Source: Campylobacter coli (GTDB taxonomy: Bacteria > Campylobacterota > Campylobacteria > Campylobacterales > Campylobacteraceae). From it: a stretch of 64,000 bases of DNA. The position numbers and the translations under genes are program-made. Location: contig CP154437.1 of NCBI GenBank assembly GCA_039516895.1, forward strand, positions 1,302,001 through 1,366,000. The letters are read 5' to 3'. Position 1 is the stretch's first letter, and every line of letters begins with the position of its first letter. Shown here one piece after another: positions 44,618 to 54,754 of the stretch. The notes beneath the pieces were generated by a model. That model saw nothing but the letters and a program-made list of their open reading frames with translations. It had not been told where the DNA came from and made no database searches.

Positions 44618-45706
44618 TTAAATTTTAAATAAATCTTGCAAGTTTTTTAGAGCTTCTTCATTGCTTAGAGTATTGTTTGTGGTATGAGTATTAACCTCAT
44701 TAAGTTCGATTTCATAACCGCTAAGCATACCCGCAAGACGAATATTAATACCACTTTTTCCAATAGCTTTGCTTTTTTGCTCGCTGTTTAAAGTTACAAT
44801 TGCTTTTTCATTTTCAATCTTTACAGAACTCACTATAGCAGGGGCTAAGGCTCTTGCAATTAAAATTTCAGGCTCATTGCTAAATTCAATACAATCTATA
44901 TTTTCATTGTGTAATTCTTTGCTTACTGCATTGATCCTAACCCCTTTTACACCTACAGTAGCTCCCACAGGATCAATATTTGCTCCATTTGCTTGAAGTA
45001 TAATTTTTGCTCTTTCTCCAGGAATTCTAGCACATTTAACTACGCTTACATATCCGTCTTTAATTTCAGGCACCTCTGCTTCAAGCAAGCATTCTAGAAA
45101 TTTAGGGCTCGTGCGACTTAGCTCCATTTTAATGCCCTTATCTGTATAAACACGACGTATCACAGCCTTAACAACATCGCCCACTTTAAATTTTTCACCC
45201 TTAATGCGATTTTTCCTTGGCAAAAAAGCTCTTAACTCATCTATCTCTATATAAGTATTTTCTTCATTATCAATTCGCACAACATTTCCAAAAACCATTT
45301 GGCCGACTTTATTTTTATATTTTTCAAAAATAGTTTGCTCAAGCAGCTTTTGTATGTGGTATTCTAATTCTTTGTGTAAAATATTTACAGCTGTTCTTCC
45401 TAAATTTTCTAAAGAGCATTCATAGGTGAGCTCATCACCGATTTCAACATCAGGTGCTTCTTTTTTGGCTTTGCTAAATTCAATGTAACTTTCTTTATTT
45501 TCATTCAATCTCTCATCATTGTCAGCCACAACTGTAATTTTTTGATAAAGATTTAAATTTTTTCTATCTACAAAAAAGTCATATTCTTGCCCATAAATTC
45601 TTTTTGCTGTATTTATCAAAGCTGTAATAACTTTTTCTTTTACGCTTTCTATATCCAAATTTTTCTCATTCGCAATGCTTTCTATAATGTCTGCGATTTT
45701 TTCCAT
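44618..45706 (-). CDS. nusA: Transcription factor NusA
   Basis: NusA modulates pausing, termination and antitermination. The N-terminal polymerase-binding domain (about 1-120), S1 domain (VGQMVFGNVVRIDNEENTYIEID) and two KH domains (VGATVGVKGVRINAVSKEL, GKSGINIRLAGML) are visible. The 362-residue length is typical of epsilonproteobacteria, which lack the C-terminal acidic repeats of E. coli NusA. It is divergent from the HP0268-like gene. Confidence 0.95.
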   Translation of the reverse strand: MEKIADIIESIANEKNLDIESVKEKVITALINTAKRIYGQEYDFFVDRKNLNLYQKITVVADNDERLNENKESYIEFSKAKKEAPDVEIGDELTYECSLENLGRTAVNILHKELEYHIQKLLEQTIFEKYKNKVGQMVFGNVVRIDNEENTYIEIDELRAFLPRKNRIKGEKFKVGDVVKAVIRRVYTDKGIKMELSRTSPKFLECLLEAEVPEIKDGYVSVVKCARIPGERAKIILQANGANIDPVGATVGVKGVRINAVSKELHNENIDCIEFSNEPEILIARALAPAIVSSVKIENEKAIVTLNSEQKSKAIGKSGINIRLAGMLSGYEIELNEVNTHTTNNTLSNEEALKNLQDLFKI

Positions 45707-45831
45707 AATTATCGATACCTTTTCTTTTGGGATTTTTTTAAGAAAGTAGATTAAAAGTATATCTTTAATAAGTTTAATTAAAAGTAAAATTTGATAAAAT
45801 TATAGATTTAAAAGACGCTAAGGATACAATT

Positions 45832-46074
45832 ATGGATTTAAAATTGGCAAGAAATTTAATCAATGAAGAGCCTAAAAATATTAGTCTAGCTAAAATTGAA
45901 GAGGCTGTAAATCAAGAAGGACAAAAGTTTTTTTATTTTGATAAAGAAAATTCACACAAAGATCTTATTGCCTTGGTTGAGCACTTTGAAAAAAAAGGCT
46001 TAAGTGTTTATCATAGAACTATCAGATATGGTTTAGATAGTAATGATTTTATGTATGAGGTTCACATTCTTTGA
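45832..46074 (+). CDS. HP0268-family small protein
   Basis: An 80-residue protein that resembles H. pylori HP0268, reported as a small nicking endonuclease/RNase with a two-layer alpha/beta fold. Shared landmarks are the [23 protein letters not shown] middle and the C-terminal [12 protein letters not shown]. As in Helicobacter, it lies immediately upstream of miaB and overlaps it by 4 nt. AAGGA precedes the ATG. Its nuclease role here is by homology only. Confidence 0.75.
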   Translation: MDLKLARNLINEEPKNISLAKIEEAVNQEGQKFFYFDKENSHKDLIALVEHFEKKGLSVYHRTIRYGLDSNDFMYEVHIL

Positions 46075-47372
46075 GCTCGAAAAAACTTTTTATTCAAACC
46101 TTAGGCTGTGCAATGAATGTCAGAGATTCTGAACATATGATAGCAGAACTGACACAAAAGGATAATTATACTTTAACAGAAGATATCAAAGAAGCAGATT
46201 TGATACTTATCAATACCTGCTCTGTGCGTGAAAAACCTGTACATAAGCTTTTTTCAGAAGTGGGTGGATTTGAAAAGGTTAAAAAATCGGGTGCAAAAAT
46301 AGGAGTTTGTGGTTGCACAGCTTCGCATTTAGGAAGTGAAATCTTTCGTCGTGCCCCTTATGTGGATTTTGTATTAGGAGCTAGGAATATTTCTAAAATT
46401 ACCGAAGCTGTTAACACTCCTAAATTTATGAGCGTTGATATAGATTATGATGAGAGTGAATTTGCTTTTGGTGATTTTAGAAATAGCATTTACAAATCAT
46501 ATATTAATATCTCTATAGGTTGTGATAAACATTGTACTTATTGTATAGTTCCGCACACAAGAGGAGATGAAATTTCTATCCCTTTAAATATTATCTACAA
46601 AGAAGCACAAAAAGCAGTAGATAAAGGCGCTAAGGAAATTTTCCTACTAGGACAAAATGTTAATAATTACGGCAAAAGATTTAGAAATGAACATAAAAAA
46701 ATGGATTTTTCAGATCTTTTAGAAGAACTTAGCACCATAGAAGGTTTAGAACGTATCCGCTTCACAAGTCCTCATCCTCTACATATGGATGATAAATTTT
46801 TAGAAGTATTTGCCAAAAATCCAAAAGTTTGCAAATCAATGCATATGCCTTTACAAAGCGGCTCAAGTCAAATTTTAAAGTCTATGAAGCGTGGCTACAC
46901 TAAAGAGTGGTATCTAGATAGGGCATTAAAGTTAAGAGAACTTTGCCCAAATGTTAGCATATCAACAGATATTATTGTTGCATTTCCAGGAGAAAGCGAT
47001 AAAGATTTTGAAGAAACTATGGAGGTTTTAGAAAAAGTACGCTTTGAACAAATGTTTTCTTTTAAATACTCCAAGCGTCCTTTAACCAAAGCTGCTACTA
47101 TGCCAAATCAAATCGATGAAGCAATAGCTTCAAGTCGACTTAGTACTCTACAAGCTCGTCATAATGAAATTTTAGACGATATTGTCAAAAAACAAGAAAA
47201 TAAAACTTTTAAAGTTCTTTTTGAAGAATTAAGAGCGGGCAATGCTATTGCGGGTAGAACAGATAATAATTTTTTGGTGCAAGTTGAAGGCAGTGAAGAA
47301 CTCTTAGGAACTTTTAAAGAAGTAAAAATTACTAATGCAAAGCGTATGGTTTTATATGGGGAAATCATTTAA
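46071..47372 (+). CDS. miaB: tRNA-2-methylthio-N6-dimethylallyladenosine synthase
   Basis: MiaB adds the 2-methylthio group to i6A37 of tRNAs reading U-starting codons. The N-terminal UPF0004 domain has the three Cys of the auxiliary cluster ([23 protein letters not shown]). The radical-SAM motif is [15 protein letters not shown], and a C-terminal TRAM domain follows. The length of 433 residues is normal. The start is TTG, overlapping the HP0268-like gene. Confidence 0.95.
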   Translation: MSSKKLFIQTLGCAMNVRDSEHMIAELTQKDNYTLTEDIKEADLILINTCSVREKPVHKLFSEVGGFEKVKKSGAKIGVCGCTASHLGSEIFRRAPYVDFVLGARNISKITEAVNTPKFMSVDIDYDESEFAFGDFRNSIYKSYINISIGCDKHCTYCIVPHTRGDEISIPLNIIYKEAQKAVDKGAKEIFLLGQNVNNYGKRFRNEHKKMDFSDLLEELSTIEGLERIRFTSPHPLHMDDKFLEVFAKNPKVCKSMHMPLQSGSSQILKSMKRGYTKEWYLDRALKLRELCPNVSISTDIIVAFPGESDKDFEETMEVLEKVRFEQMFSFKYSKRPLTKAATMPNQIDEAIASSRLSTLQARHNEILDDIVKKQENKTFKVLFEELRAGNAIAGRTDNNFLVQVEGSEELLGTFKEVKITNAKRMVLYGEII

Positions 47373-47979
47373 AATAGCTTTTATAGCACGCTTAGTTTTC
47401 ATTCTACAATGGCTGATTTTTATTACTTGCAAAAAAACTTATAAAGGCGATAAAGTTGATCAGGATTCTTATGTGATACTTTTTTGGCATGGGCGTCTTG
47501 CCCTTATGCCTTTTGCCTTTAGGCATTTTGGTAAAAAAGGGAAAAAAGCTTATGTTATGATCTCTCATCATAGAGATGGAGAGCAAATTGCTAGAATTAT
47601 TAAATTATTTGGACTAGATACAGTGCGAGGAAGTACTTCAAAGGGAGCTAGCACAGCTCTTCGAAGTGCTTTTAAAATTCTAGACGAAAATCACGATGTA
47701 GTCATCACTCCTGATGGACCACGCGGACCTTATCATAGTATTTCAGATGGAGCAGTATTGCTTGCGCAGAAAAAAAATGTTAAAATAAGAATTTTAAACT
47801 ATGAGGCGAGAAATTTTTGGGAATTTAAAAGTTGGGATAAAATGATTTTACCTAAGCCTTTTACTCATTTAGTCTATAGGCTTAGCGAACCCTTGGATAT
47901 TTCAAGTTTAGATAAAGATCAAGCTAAATTTTTTTTACTTGAACATTTTAAAAATATTGAACAAATGGATAAATTTTAA
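47356..47979 (+). CDS. Lysophospholipid acyltransferase-like membrane protein (DUF374)
   Basis: A DUF374 protein of the lysophospholipid acyltransferase (LPLAT) superfamily, which in some bacteria adds acyl chains to lipid A or related lipids. A membrane helix (about 6-26) precedes the block [38 protein letters not shown] and [13 protein letters not shown], the family's catalytic/binding pattern. I use the ATG at 47356; the ATG at 47335 opens the same frame 7 codons earlier. It overlaps the end of miaB. Matches Cj0457. Confidence 0.85.
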   Translation: MGKSFKIAFIARLVFILQWLIFITCKKTYKGDKVDQDSYVILFWHGRLALMPFAFRHFGKKGKKAYVMISHHRDGEQIARIIKLFGLDTVRGSTSKGASTALRSAFKILDENHDVVITPDGPRGPYHSISDGAVLLAQKKNVKIRILNYEARNFWEFKSWDKMILPKPFTHLVYRLSEPLDISSLDKDQAKFFLLEHFKNIEQMDKF

Positions 47980-47987
47980 GGAATAAA

Positions 47988-48977
47988 ATGTTATTTTTAC
48001 TTAAAAAAATATTACCACAACTTTTCACAAGTATTATTTTAGAAGACAAAAAAAACATCCTTAAAACTTCTATATATAAAAACCAAAAACTTATAAGTAG
48101 CAATGAAAAAACTTTCGACAAAAGTGAAAAATTATTAGAATATGTAAAAACACTCAATAGCAAATTTTTATTTTACCATACAGCATTATTTTTAAATGTT
48201 AAAGAGCAAGGTTTGATTCCTAGTAAAAATGATAAGGATTTTGAACGATTTAATGTAGGCAAAATGAGCTTAAAATCCGTCACATTAAATAATGCTTTAA
48301 TATACACAGCGACAGAACACATAGAATATTTTAATGAATTTTTTGAGGATTATGGTGGTTTGGATTTTTTATATTCTCCTTTTGCTATACTTTATCATAA
48401 TATTTTAAAAGAAAAACCAAGTAATGACAAAATAACTCTTTATGCTTATAGACATGAGTACATTTTAACCCTTATAATTTGCCGAGGTGTTGAAATTTTA
48501 TATGGAGATATCATTTTCTTTGAAGAAGAATTGGGCTTAGAAATTGAAAATCAAGAAGAGAATTTAGATAGCCTAGGCAAAGATATATTAAGCGATACTG
48601 AAGTAACACTTGATAATTTTAATGAAACTCTAGAAGATAAGCTCAACGCTCTTGATCAATTTGATGATAATGATCTAGAACATAACGAAGATGATTCAGG
48701 GTTCTTAGATGGTAGGGATAAACTCGATCTTGAAGAGATGAATCAATTTGGCAACGACATGGAGCTTTGTCGCCATATAGTCATGAGTATTGAAAAATTT
48801 TACAAGGATGAAAAATATCAGAGTGTTTTTATTGATAATATTTTTATCCTTAGCACAAAAGAACTCGATCAAAGCGCTATTGAATTTTTGGAAGAAGAAA
48901 CTTTATTAGAAATTCAAACTAAACAAATCAATACTTTAGATTCAATTACAGAACTCATGCAAAAGGAGCTTCAGTGA
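47988..48977 (+). CDS. Unknown protein, PilM-like by position (329 aa)
   Basis: I do not recognise a domain with certainty. The protein has 329 residues, no evident signal or strong membrane helix, and an acidic, Asp/Glu/Asn-rich middle (about 185-250). It is followed by two genes, each with one N-terminal membrane helix, in the order and sizes of PilM-PilN-PilO or GspL-GspM assembly proteins. By analogy it may be a cytoplasmic actin-like partner, but that is inference from context. It overlaps the next gene by 4 nt. Matches Cj0456. Confidence 0.7.
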   Translation: MLFLLKKILPQLFTSIILEDKKNILKTSIYKNQKLISSNEKTFDKSEKLLEYVKTLNSKFLFYHTALFLNVKEQGLIPSKNDKDFERFNVGKMSLKSVTLNNALIYTATEHIEYFNEFFEDYGGLDFLYSPFAILYHNILKEKPSNDKITLYAYRHEYILTLIICRGVEILYGDIIFFEEELGLEIENQEENLDSLGKDILSDTEVTLDNFNETLEDKLNALDQFDDNDLEHNEDDSGFLDGRDKLDLEEMNQFGNDMELCRHIVMSIEKFYKDEKYQSVFIDNIFILSTKELDQSAIEFLEEETLLEIQTKQINTLDSITELMQKELQ

Positions 48978-49498
48978 CAACCTATAGCTTCATAAAGCCT
49001 AGAAAAAAGCCTATCTTTACACTCTTTGATAAAATATGGCTGGGACTTTTTAGTTTTGGTATATTTTTTATATTTGCAATATATTTTTTATACCTTACCA
49101 AGATTGCATTAACACATAATCTAATAGAAGAACAAAAAGAACAAGTTTTACAATTTCAAAATAAAACACAAGAAAATGGACAATTATATAATATTCTCTT
49201 AGAACAAAGTGAAATTGCAAATACCTTTTATACCCAAAACCAAGCTTTTAAAAATAGCTTAAAAAATCTTTTTGACATAATAGTCAAGACCGATGGAATC
49301 ACTCTTGAAAGCGTAGAGCAAGAAAAAAATTCTCTTAAGCTTATAGGGGTTACACCTACAAAAGAAATGTTTGCCTTACTTTTAGAAACTCCATTGAAAA
49401 GTATTTTTGATCAGAGTTTTACAACTTATTATCGCTTAAACAATGGTTGGTATCGCTTCATTAGTATAAGTAAACAAAATTCAGGAGTTTTACAATGA
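48974..49498 (+). CDS. PilN-like membrane protein (174 aa)
   Basis: A bitopic inner-membrane protein: a short cytoplasmic start, one helix (about 24-46, WLGLFSFGIFFIFAIYFLYL), then a coiled-coil and a small globular periplasmic end (VKTDGITLESVEQEKNSLKLIGVTPTKEMFALLLE). This layout is that of PilN/GspL-C assembly proteins of type IV pili and type II secretion. The start is GTG. It overlaps both neighbours by 4 nt. Matches Cj0455. Confidence 0.65.
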   Translation: MTTYSFIKPRKKPIFTLFDKIWLGLFSFGIFFIFAIYFLYLTKIALTHNLIEEQKEQVLQFQNKTQENGQLYNILLEQSEIANTFYTQNQAFKNSLKNLFDIIVKTDGITLESVEQEKNSLKLIGVTPTKEMFALLLETPLKSIFDQSFTTYYRLNNGWYRFISISKQNSGVLQ

Positions 49499-50013
49499 AA
49501 GATAAAAGTCTTGAAGAATTAAATATTTTAAAGATTATTGTTTATGTTTTAAGCTTTATCACTGTATGTACTGCTTTGATTTTATTTTTATTATTGCCTG
49601 TGCTAAAAGATTACAAGCAAACCCATTTAAGAAAAAATTCACAAGCAGCTATATTTAATGCAGCGAAAGCTAAGTTAGATGCCAGTGAAAATAAACTAAT
49701 CACACTAAGAACAGAAAACAATAAAAGCTTAGAACAATTTGAACAACAATTCAATCTAGCACATCTTCAAAATTTTTTAGAAAAATACTTTGAAAATATA
49801 CAGATAACAGAACTTGAACTAGATAAAAAAGAAAAATATCTTACCCATAGAATCAACATTCGAGCATTGATAAATAATCCTAGACGCTTATATGACTTTG
49901 TAGATGCCTTAGCTCAATATAACAATCTTATAAAGATTGATTATCCCATGACCTTAAAGGCTAGTGATCATGGGATAATGATAAATCTTAATGTGCAAAT
50001 TTACTCAAACTAA
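49495..50013 (+). CDS. PilO-like membrane protein (172 aa)
   Basis: A bitopic protein with one N-terminal helix (about 13-36, [23 protein letters not shown]), a coiled coil (about 40-90) and a C-terminal alpha/beta domain ([23 protein letters not shown]) that has the pattern of PilO/GspM. It ends 9 bases inside the convergent thiC gene, so the two 3' ends overlap. Matches Cj0454. Confidence 0.65.
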   Translation: MKDKSLEELNILKIIVYVLSFITVCTALILFLLLPVLKDYKQTHLRKNSQAAIFNAAKAKLDASENKLITLRTENNKSLEQFEQQFNLAHLQNFLEKYFENIQITELELDKKEKYLTHRINIRALINNPRRLYDFVDALAQYNNLIKIDYPMTLKASDHGIMINLNVQIYSN

Positions 50014-51297
50014 ACTTACATTCTCGCCTTTTAAAACCTGATTCATTGTATTCATAGCACACATTTTTCCACACATAGAGCAAGAATTTAAATCATCAGG
50101 GCGTCTTTCGTTAAACATTTTTTTAGCTTTTTCGCCATCAATAGCAAGTTTAAACATTTTCTCCCAGTCAATATCTTGTCTTGCCTTACTCATTTCATCA
50201 TCTCTTTTTCTTTCTTTTGGAAGTTTAGCTAAATCTCCTGCATGAGCTGCAATCTTAGTAGCTACTATACCATCTCTAACATCATTTAAATTAGGCAATC
50301 TTAAATGCTCAGCAGGAGTTACATAACAAAGTATATCAGCACCCGCAGCAGCGGCCACAGCACCACCGATAGCTCCGCTTATATGATCATATCCAGCACC
50401 AATATCCGTAACCAAAGGCCCTAGAACATAAAAAGGAGCACCTTTGCAAATGCGTTTTTCAATTTGCATATTGGCTTCAATCTCATTAATTGCCATATGC
50501 CCAGGTCCTTCTATCATCACTTGAACACCTGCTTCCCATGCTCTTTGAGTGAGTAAAGATAATTCGATAAGTTCAGAAATTTGCGCCGCATCACTTGCAT
50601 CATGTGTAGATCCTGGACGCAAAGCATCGCCTAAAGATAGGGTCACATCGTATTTTAAACAAATTTCAAGCAAATCATCATAGTATTCAAAAAAAGGATT
50701 TTCAGCTTCTTTCATAGCCATCCACGCATAAAGCACCGATCCTCCTCTAGAAACTATATTAGTAAGTCTTTTACTTTCTTTAAAAACTCTAGCCGCACGC
50801 GAATTTATACCCGCATGTATAGTCATAAAATCAACTCCGCTTTTTGCATGATGATAAACCACATCTAAAAAATCTCTAGCGCTGATTTGTTTTAGATCTT
50901 TTTCTAAAAACCCTACCGCATCATAAACTGGAACTGTTCCTATCATGGCTTTTGAAACTGCGATAAGCTCGTCTCTAAAGCGACTTGTTTTGCCATAATT
51001 ACTTAAATCCATAATAGCTTCGATTCCAAATTTGTGAGCAAGCTCTACTTTTTTCATCTCCTCACTATAATCAACACAATCATTTGAAACACCTAAATTC
51101 ACATTCACTTTAGTACGAAGTCCAAGTCCTATGCCATTTGGATCAAGACTTTTATGATTGATATTCGCCGGAATGATAATCTTACCACAAGCTATATTTT
51201 CAAGCAAAAAATCTTTGCTTACTTCTTCTTTTTGGGCAACAATCTCCATTTCTTTGGTAAAAATACCTTCTTTAGCATAAAGCATTTGAGTTTTCAT
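50005..51297 (-). CDS. thiC: Phosphomethylpyrimidine synthase
   Basis: ThiC, a radical-SAM enzyme that makes HMP phosphate from AIR for thiamine synthesis. The C-terminal cluster motif is [10 protein letters not shown] (CxxCx4C form). Internal motifs [36 protein letters not shown] and [14 protein letters not shown] are conserved. Length 430 is normal for the short form. A TPP riboswitch lies in its leader, so expression should fall when thiamine is plentiful. Confidence 0.97.
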   Translation of the reverse strand: MKTQMLYAKEGIFTKEMEIVAQKEEVSKDFLLENIACGKIIIPANINHKSLDPNGIGLGLRTKVNVNLGVSNDCVDYSEEMKKVELAHKFGIEAIMDLSNYGKTSRFRDELIAVSKAMIGTVPVYDAVGFLEKDLKQISARDFLDVVYHHAKSGVDFMTIHAGINSRAARVFKESKRLTNIVSRGGSVLYAWMAMKEAENPFFEYYDDLLEICLKYDVTLSLGDALRPGSTHDASDAAQISELIELSLLTQRAWEAGVQVMIEGPGHMAINEIEANMQIEKRICKGAPFYVLGPLVTDIGAGYDHISGAIGGAVAAAAGADILCYVTPAEHLRLPNLNDVRDGIVATKIAAHAGDLAKLPKERKRDDEMSKARQDIDWEKMFKLAIDGEKAKKMFNERRPDDLNSCSMCGKMCAMNTMNQVLKGENVSLV

Positions 51298-51356
51298 AAT
51301 TTATCCTTTAAAAAATTTGGATAAATGAGGGTGCAAGTAAATTGTAGAAAGTATAA

Positions 51357-51438
51357 ATCTTCCCGACGCTAGCATTATCTAGTTCCGGTTCGGTCTAAGC
51401 TTTTAGCTTACTCTCAGCCTGTATCACAAGCTCCCGTC
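51357..51438 (-). promoter_or_regulatory. TPP riboswitch (THI element)
   Basis: The thiC leader reads, on the minus strand, GGGAGC near the start, then CTGAGAG (the pyrimidine-sensing arm), ACCGAACCGGAACT, AATGCTAGCG and a closing GGGAA. This is the conserved THI-box pattern bound by thiamine pyrophosphate. Confidence 0.93.
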
Positions 51439-51469
51439 ATTTATGTTTTAATTATACTCTTTAAATATT

Positions 51470-52231
51470 TTATTTTTGCTTTATACGAGAAGTCTTAGTA
51501 AAATTTATAAGTTCTTCAGTGGTTTTGATATGATAAGGAAGTTTGCCAAGGCAATGTTTAAAAATTTCAGCCGCAGCCAAAGCATCATTTAAGGCTCTGT
51601 GATGAGCATTTTTTATCCCTAAAAGTTCTTTTAAAACATCTAGTTTATATCTTGGGCTTTCTATACAGCATTGCGCAAATTCTATGGTGCAAATACGACG
51701 ATTAAGCAAAATTCCAAAACCGCATTCATTTAAGGCCTTGGAAATAAAACCATAATCAAAACGCACATTATGTGCGACGAAAATACTATCTTTTAAAAAA
51801 AGTCTAAAATCATTTAAAACCTTAGTCAAACTAGGCGCATCTTTTACCATATCTAAATTAATTCCTGTAAGTTCTGTAATATTTTCAGGAATTTCTTTTA
51901 CCTGCACTAAGGAGCTAAAACGATCAATTTCTTGCAAATTTTTTATCTTAACTGCACCTATTTCTAAAATTTGTCCGTTTTTAATCCCACCTGTACTTTC
52001 TATATCTACAATACAAAAAATTTCTTCTTTAATCTTTTTTGTACGCGTTTGCAAGGTAAAAATATTATTTTTATCTAAGGTCAAACCCAAACCCAAAAGC
52101 TCAAAAGTTTCCAAATCAAGCTCATAATCTTTTAATTCTTCAATCTTCTTAAATTCCTTGATTACCCACTCATAGGGCTTACTTTGCTTACTTAAAACAG
52201 AAATAATCTGATCAATTTGCTGCAAACTCAA
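51470..52231 (-). CDS. DnaQ-like 3'-5' exonuclease (DEDDh)
   Basis: A 253-residue exonuclease of the DEDDh family. A specific N-terminal extension (about 1-68) precedes the catalytic domain with VDIESTGG (Asp/Glu pair), FVAHNVRFDYGFI (Asp) and HRALNDALAAAEIF (His/Asp). This matches the proofreading subunit type (DnaQ) of DNA polymerase III in epsilonproteobacteria. It overlaps rpe by 4 nt. Matches Cj0452. Confidence 0.88.
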   Translation of the reverse strand: MSLQQIDQIISVLSKQSKPYEWVIKEFKKIEELKDYELDLETFELLGLGLTLDKNNIFTLQTRTKKIKEEIFCIVDIESTGGIKNGQILEIGAVKIKNLQEIDRFSSLVQVKEIPENITELTGINLDMVKDAPSLTKVLNDFRLFLKDSIFVAHNVRFDYGFISKALNECGFGILLNRRICTIEFAQCCIESPRYKLDVLKELLGIKNAHHRALNDALAAAEIFKHCLGKLPYHIKTTEELINFTKTSRIKQK

Positions 52232-52875
52232 AATTCAAGCTTTAAAGATGAAATTGAAGTTTTATAATCATTTGAAGAAAAAATATAACTTCCAGCGACT
52301 AAAATATCTGCACCCGCGGCTTCTAAATCGCTTGCATTTAAACCATTGATTCCGCCATCAACCTCTATAAAAACCTTAGCATTTCTTTCATCGATCAGTC
52401 TTCTTAATTCTTTGATTTTATCATATACTAAAGGTAAAAATTTTTGTCCGCCAAAGCCAGGATTAACACTCATTAAAAGCACCATATCTACAAAGTCTAT
52501 CATATGTTTTATAGAATTTATAGGAGTATGTGGATTTAAAACAATAGCAGGGTGAATTCCTTGACTTCTTATATACTCGCAAAGCCTTATAGGATGAGGC
52601 TCACTTTCTATATGAAAAGAAATAAATTTAGGTTTGATAGGGGTAAAAAGATCTACAAATTTACCTACATCTTTTACCATCAAATGAACATCTAAAGGAA
52701 TTGAAGTAATAGTTGAAATTTTTTCTATCACACAGGGTCCAAAGGTTAAATTTGGAACAAAGTGTCCATCCATAACATCAATATGCAAAAGATCAGCTCC
52801 CGCCTCATCGATTGCTTTAATCTCTTCTTCTAGTTTTAAAAAATTGGCCGATAATAAACTCGGAGCTACATACAT
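52228..52875 (-). CDS. rpe: Ribulose-phosphate 3-epimerase
   Basis: Rpe interconverts ribulose-5-phosphate and xylulose-5-phosphate. The TIM-barrel motifs APSLLSANF, LHIDVMDGHFVPNLTFG, DVHLMVKD, MSVNPGFGGQKF and EVDGGIN are intact. Length 215 is normal. It overlaps the DnaQ-like gene. Confidence 0.96.
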   Translation of the reverse strand: MYVAPSLLSANFLKLEEEIKAIDEAGADLLHIDVMDGHFVPNLTFGPCVIEKISTITSIPLDVHLMVKDVGKFVDLFTPIKPKFISFHIESEPHPIRLCEYIRSQGIHPAIVLNPHTPINSIKHMIDFVDMVLLMSVNPGFGGQKFLPLVYDKIKELRRLIDERNAKVFIEVDGGINGLNASDLEAAGADILVAGSYIFSSNDYKTSISSLKLEF

Positions 52876-53012
52876 AAAATTAGCCTCATAAAGTAAAAAA
52901 TTTTAAAGAAAAACATTTTATCTATTTATAAATTAAAAATAGTATAAATATTTGAATATTTTAAGCTTAAATTTGATAGAATCTTGATTTAAAATTTCCA
53001 AAGGATGCAAAT

Positions 53013-53207
53013 ATGGCAAGAATATGTCAAATCACAGGCAAGGGACCAATGGTGGGTAATAATGTCAGCCATGCTAACAATAAAACAAAAAGACGCTTTT
53101 TACCTAATCTTAGAACAGTTCGCGTAACCCTAGAAGATGGTACTACAAGAAAAATGAGAATTGCTGCTTCTACTTTAAGAACTTTAAAAAAACAAAACTC
53201 TAAATAA
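53013..53207 (+). CDS. rpmB: 50S ribosomal protein L28
   Basis: Ribosomal protein L28, 64 residues, with the start [29 protein letters not shown] and the C-terminal [18 protein letters not shown] lies before the ATG. It stands alone as a monocistronic gene and is followed by a TTGAGGA-TTCG-TCCTCAA hairpin. Confidence 0.97.
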   Translation: MARICQITGKGPMVGNNVSHANNKTKRRFLPNLRTVRVTLEDGTTRKMRIAASTLRTLKKQNSK

Positions 53208-53211
53208 ACTC

Positions 53212-53229
53212 TTGAGGATTCGTCCTCAA
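53212..53229 (+). terminator. rpmB downstream hairpin
   Basis: A perfect 7-bp stem TTGAGGA / TCCTCAA closed by a stable TTCG tetraloop, 5 bases after the rpmB stop. No clear T-run follows, so it may terminate or simply stabilise the 3' end. Confidence 0.5.
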
Positions 53230-53346
53230 TGACCTTAAAATTCTTCAATTATCATTACTTTATTTAACAAATTGCTAATTTGTAACATATTTAAGATTTA
53301 TTGAATTGTTCAGTATTTTTTAAGCCAAAAATATCATTTAATTAGC

Positions 53347-53352
53347 TATAAT
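53347..53352 (+). promoter_or_regulatory. -10 box of the DUF465-tlp operon
   Basis: TATAAT preceded by GC, a consensus Campylobacter sigma-70 extended -10, 54 bases before the ATG of the DUF465 gene. Confidence 0.6.
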
Positions 53353-53405
53353 GTAACATATCATTTAATATTTTTTAAATTTTATCAATTTTTAAGGAGA
53401 ATTTT

Positions 53406-53621
53406 ATGCTACATGAATATCGCGAACTTATGTCAGAGTTAAAAGGAAAAGATGCGCATTTTGATAAGTTATTTGAGCGCCATAATGAACTTGACGATCA
53501 AATTAAAGACGCAGAAGAAGGAAGAGCCCTATTAAGTGATATTGAAATTTCAAATCTTAAAAAAGAAAAATTACATATTAAAGATGAGTTGAACCAATAT
53601 CTATCAAACTACAAAAAATAG
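53406..53621 (+). CDS. DUF465/YdcH-family protein
   Basis: A 71-residue helical protein of the DUF465 (YdcH) family, with the pattern HFDKLFERHNELDDQI...EISNLKKEKLHIKDEL. The family's function is not established. A strong AAGGAG site precedes the ATG. It lies 9 nt ahead of the chemoreceptor gene and is probably co-transcribed with it. Matches Cj0449. Confidence 0.85.
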   Translation: MLHEYRELMSELKGKDAHFDKLFERHNELDDQIKDAEEGRALLSDIEISNLKKEKLHIKDELNQYLSNYKK

Positions 53622-53630
53622 GGTACAAAT

Positions 53631-54725
53631 ATGTTTGGAAGTAAAATAAATCATACAGAACTTCAAAATATCAAAAATGAAAACCAAAATCTTGCTCATC
53701 AGCTTGAGAAAATCAAGGCTGAAAATTTAGAGTTAAAAGATAAAATTTCAACCTTAGAGCAAGAAGCTTTAGAGTCAAAATTAAAAACCGATCTTTTAAA
53801 TGTATTATTAGGCGGTGTTTTGAAAAATATTACCATAGTTCAAAGCGATATGCTTGAAAATGTTAATAAAGCTGAAATTATTTCTAATTATTCTAAAACT
53901 TCACTAGCAGAAATGGATGAATTAAATCATATAGCTAATTCTATAAATGCTTCTTTAAGCGATATTACAGAATCAGCTAATAAAACACGCGATGTTGCAG
54001 GAACCTTACATCGTAGTGTTGATGAGATTACTAATGTAATCAATCTTATCAAAGATGTATCCGATCAAACCAATCTTCTAGCATTAAATGCTGCCATAGA
54101 AGCTGCTAGAGCAGGAGAACATGGTAGAGGTTTTGCTGTTGTGGCAGATGAAGTTAGAAAATTAGCTGAAAAAACTCAAAAAGCTACAACAGAAGTGGAA
54201 ATGAATATCAATCTTCTAAAACAAAATGCAAATGAAATGTATACTCAAAGTGAGCAAGTGGAAAAAATTTCTATTAATTCTAATGCACATATTATGAGTT
54301 TTTCAGAAAAATTTACCCACTTAGTCAATGAAGCACACTCTACAAATTCAAATGCCGTAGGCATTGCTTCAGAAGCATTTGTATCTTTGGCAAAGCTTGA
54401 TCATATAGCATTTAAACTCAATGGATATAAAGAAATTTTTGCAAAATCTGGACAACAATTAGCAGATCATACAAGTTGTCGTTTAGGCAAATGGGTAGCA
54501 AGTACTGGAAAAGAAAGATTTGGCAACAGCAAAAGCTTTACAAAAATCAATGAGCCACATCAAAAAGTGCATGAAAATATGAATAGTGCTATCCGTATCG
54601 CGAGCACAGAAGATGCAAGCTTAGGCAATACTCAAGATGCAATTATCAAAAAATGTGAAAATGCTGAAAATGCATCTTTACATTTATTTGATGTATTTAA
54701 AGAAATGCTTAATGAAACGAATTAA
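53631..54725 (+). CDS. tlp6: Cytoplasmic chemoreceptor with CZB domain (Tlp6-like)
   Basis: A soluble methyl-accepting chemotaxis protein, 364 residues, without membrane helices or periplasmic domain. An N-terminal coiled coil (about 8-55) leads to the signalling hairpin with the conserved tip [35 protein letters not shown]. The C-terminal chemoreceptor zinc-binding (CZB) domain carries the LDHIAFK His, the CRLGKW cysteine motif and the HQKVHENM histidines, which together bind zinc. It corresponds to Cj0448, known as Tlp6. It ends before the convergent NUDIX gene. Confidence 0.88.
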   Translation: MFGSKINHTELQNIKNENQNLAHQLEKIKAENLELKDKISTLEQEALESKLKTDLLNVLLGGVLKNITIVQSDMLENVNKAEIISNYSKTSLAEMDELNHIANSINASLSDITESANKTRDVAGTLHRSVDEITNVINLIKDVSDQTNLLALNAAIEAARAGEHGRGFAVVADEVRKLAEKTQKATTEVEMNINLLKQNANEMYTQSEQVEKISINSNAHIMSFSEKFTHLVNEAHSTNSNAVGIASEAFVSLAKLDHIAFKLNGYKEIFAKSGQQLADHTSCRLGKWVASTGKERFGNSKSFTKINEPHQKVHENMNSAIRIASTEDASLGNTQDAIIKKCENAENASLHLFDVFKEMLNETN

Positions 54726-54732
54726 TCAAATT

Positions 54733-54754
54733 CTTTGCCTTATTTAAGGCAAAG
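54733..54754. terminator. Hairpin between tlp6 and the NUDIX gene
   Basis: A stem with arms CTTTGCCTTA and TAAGGCAAAG, nearly without loop, overlaps the NUDIX stop codon and lies 7 bases after the tlp6 stop. It could act for both genes. Confidence 0.6.
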
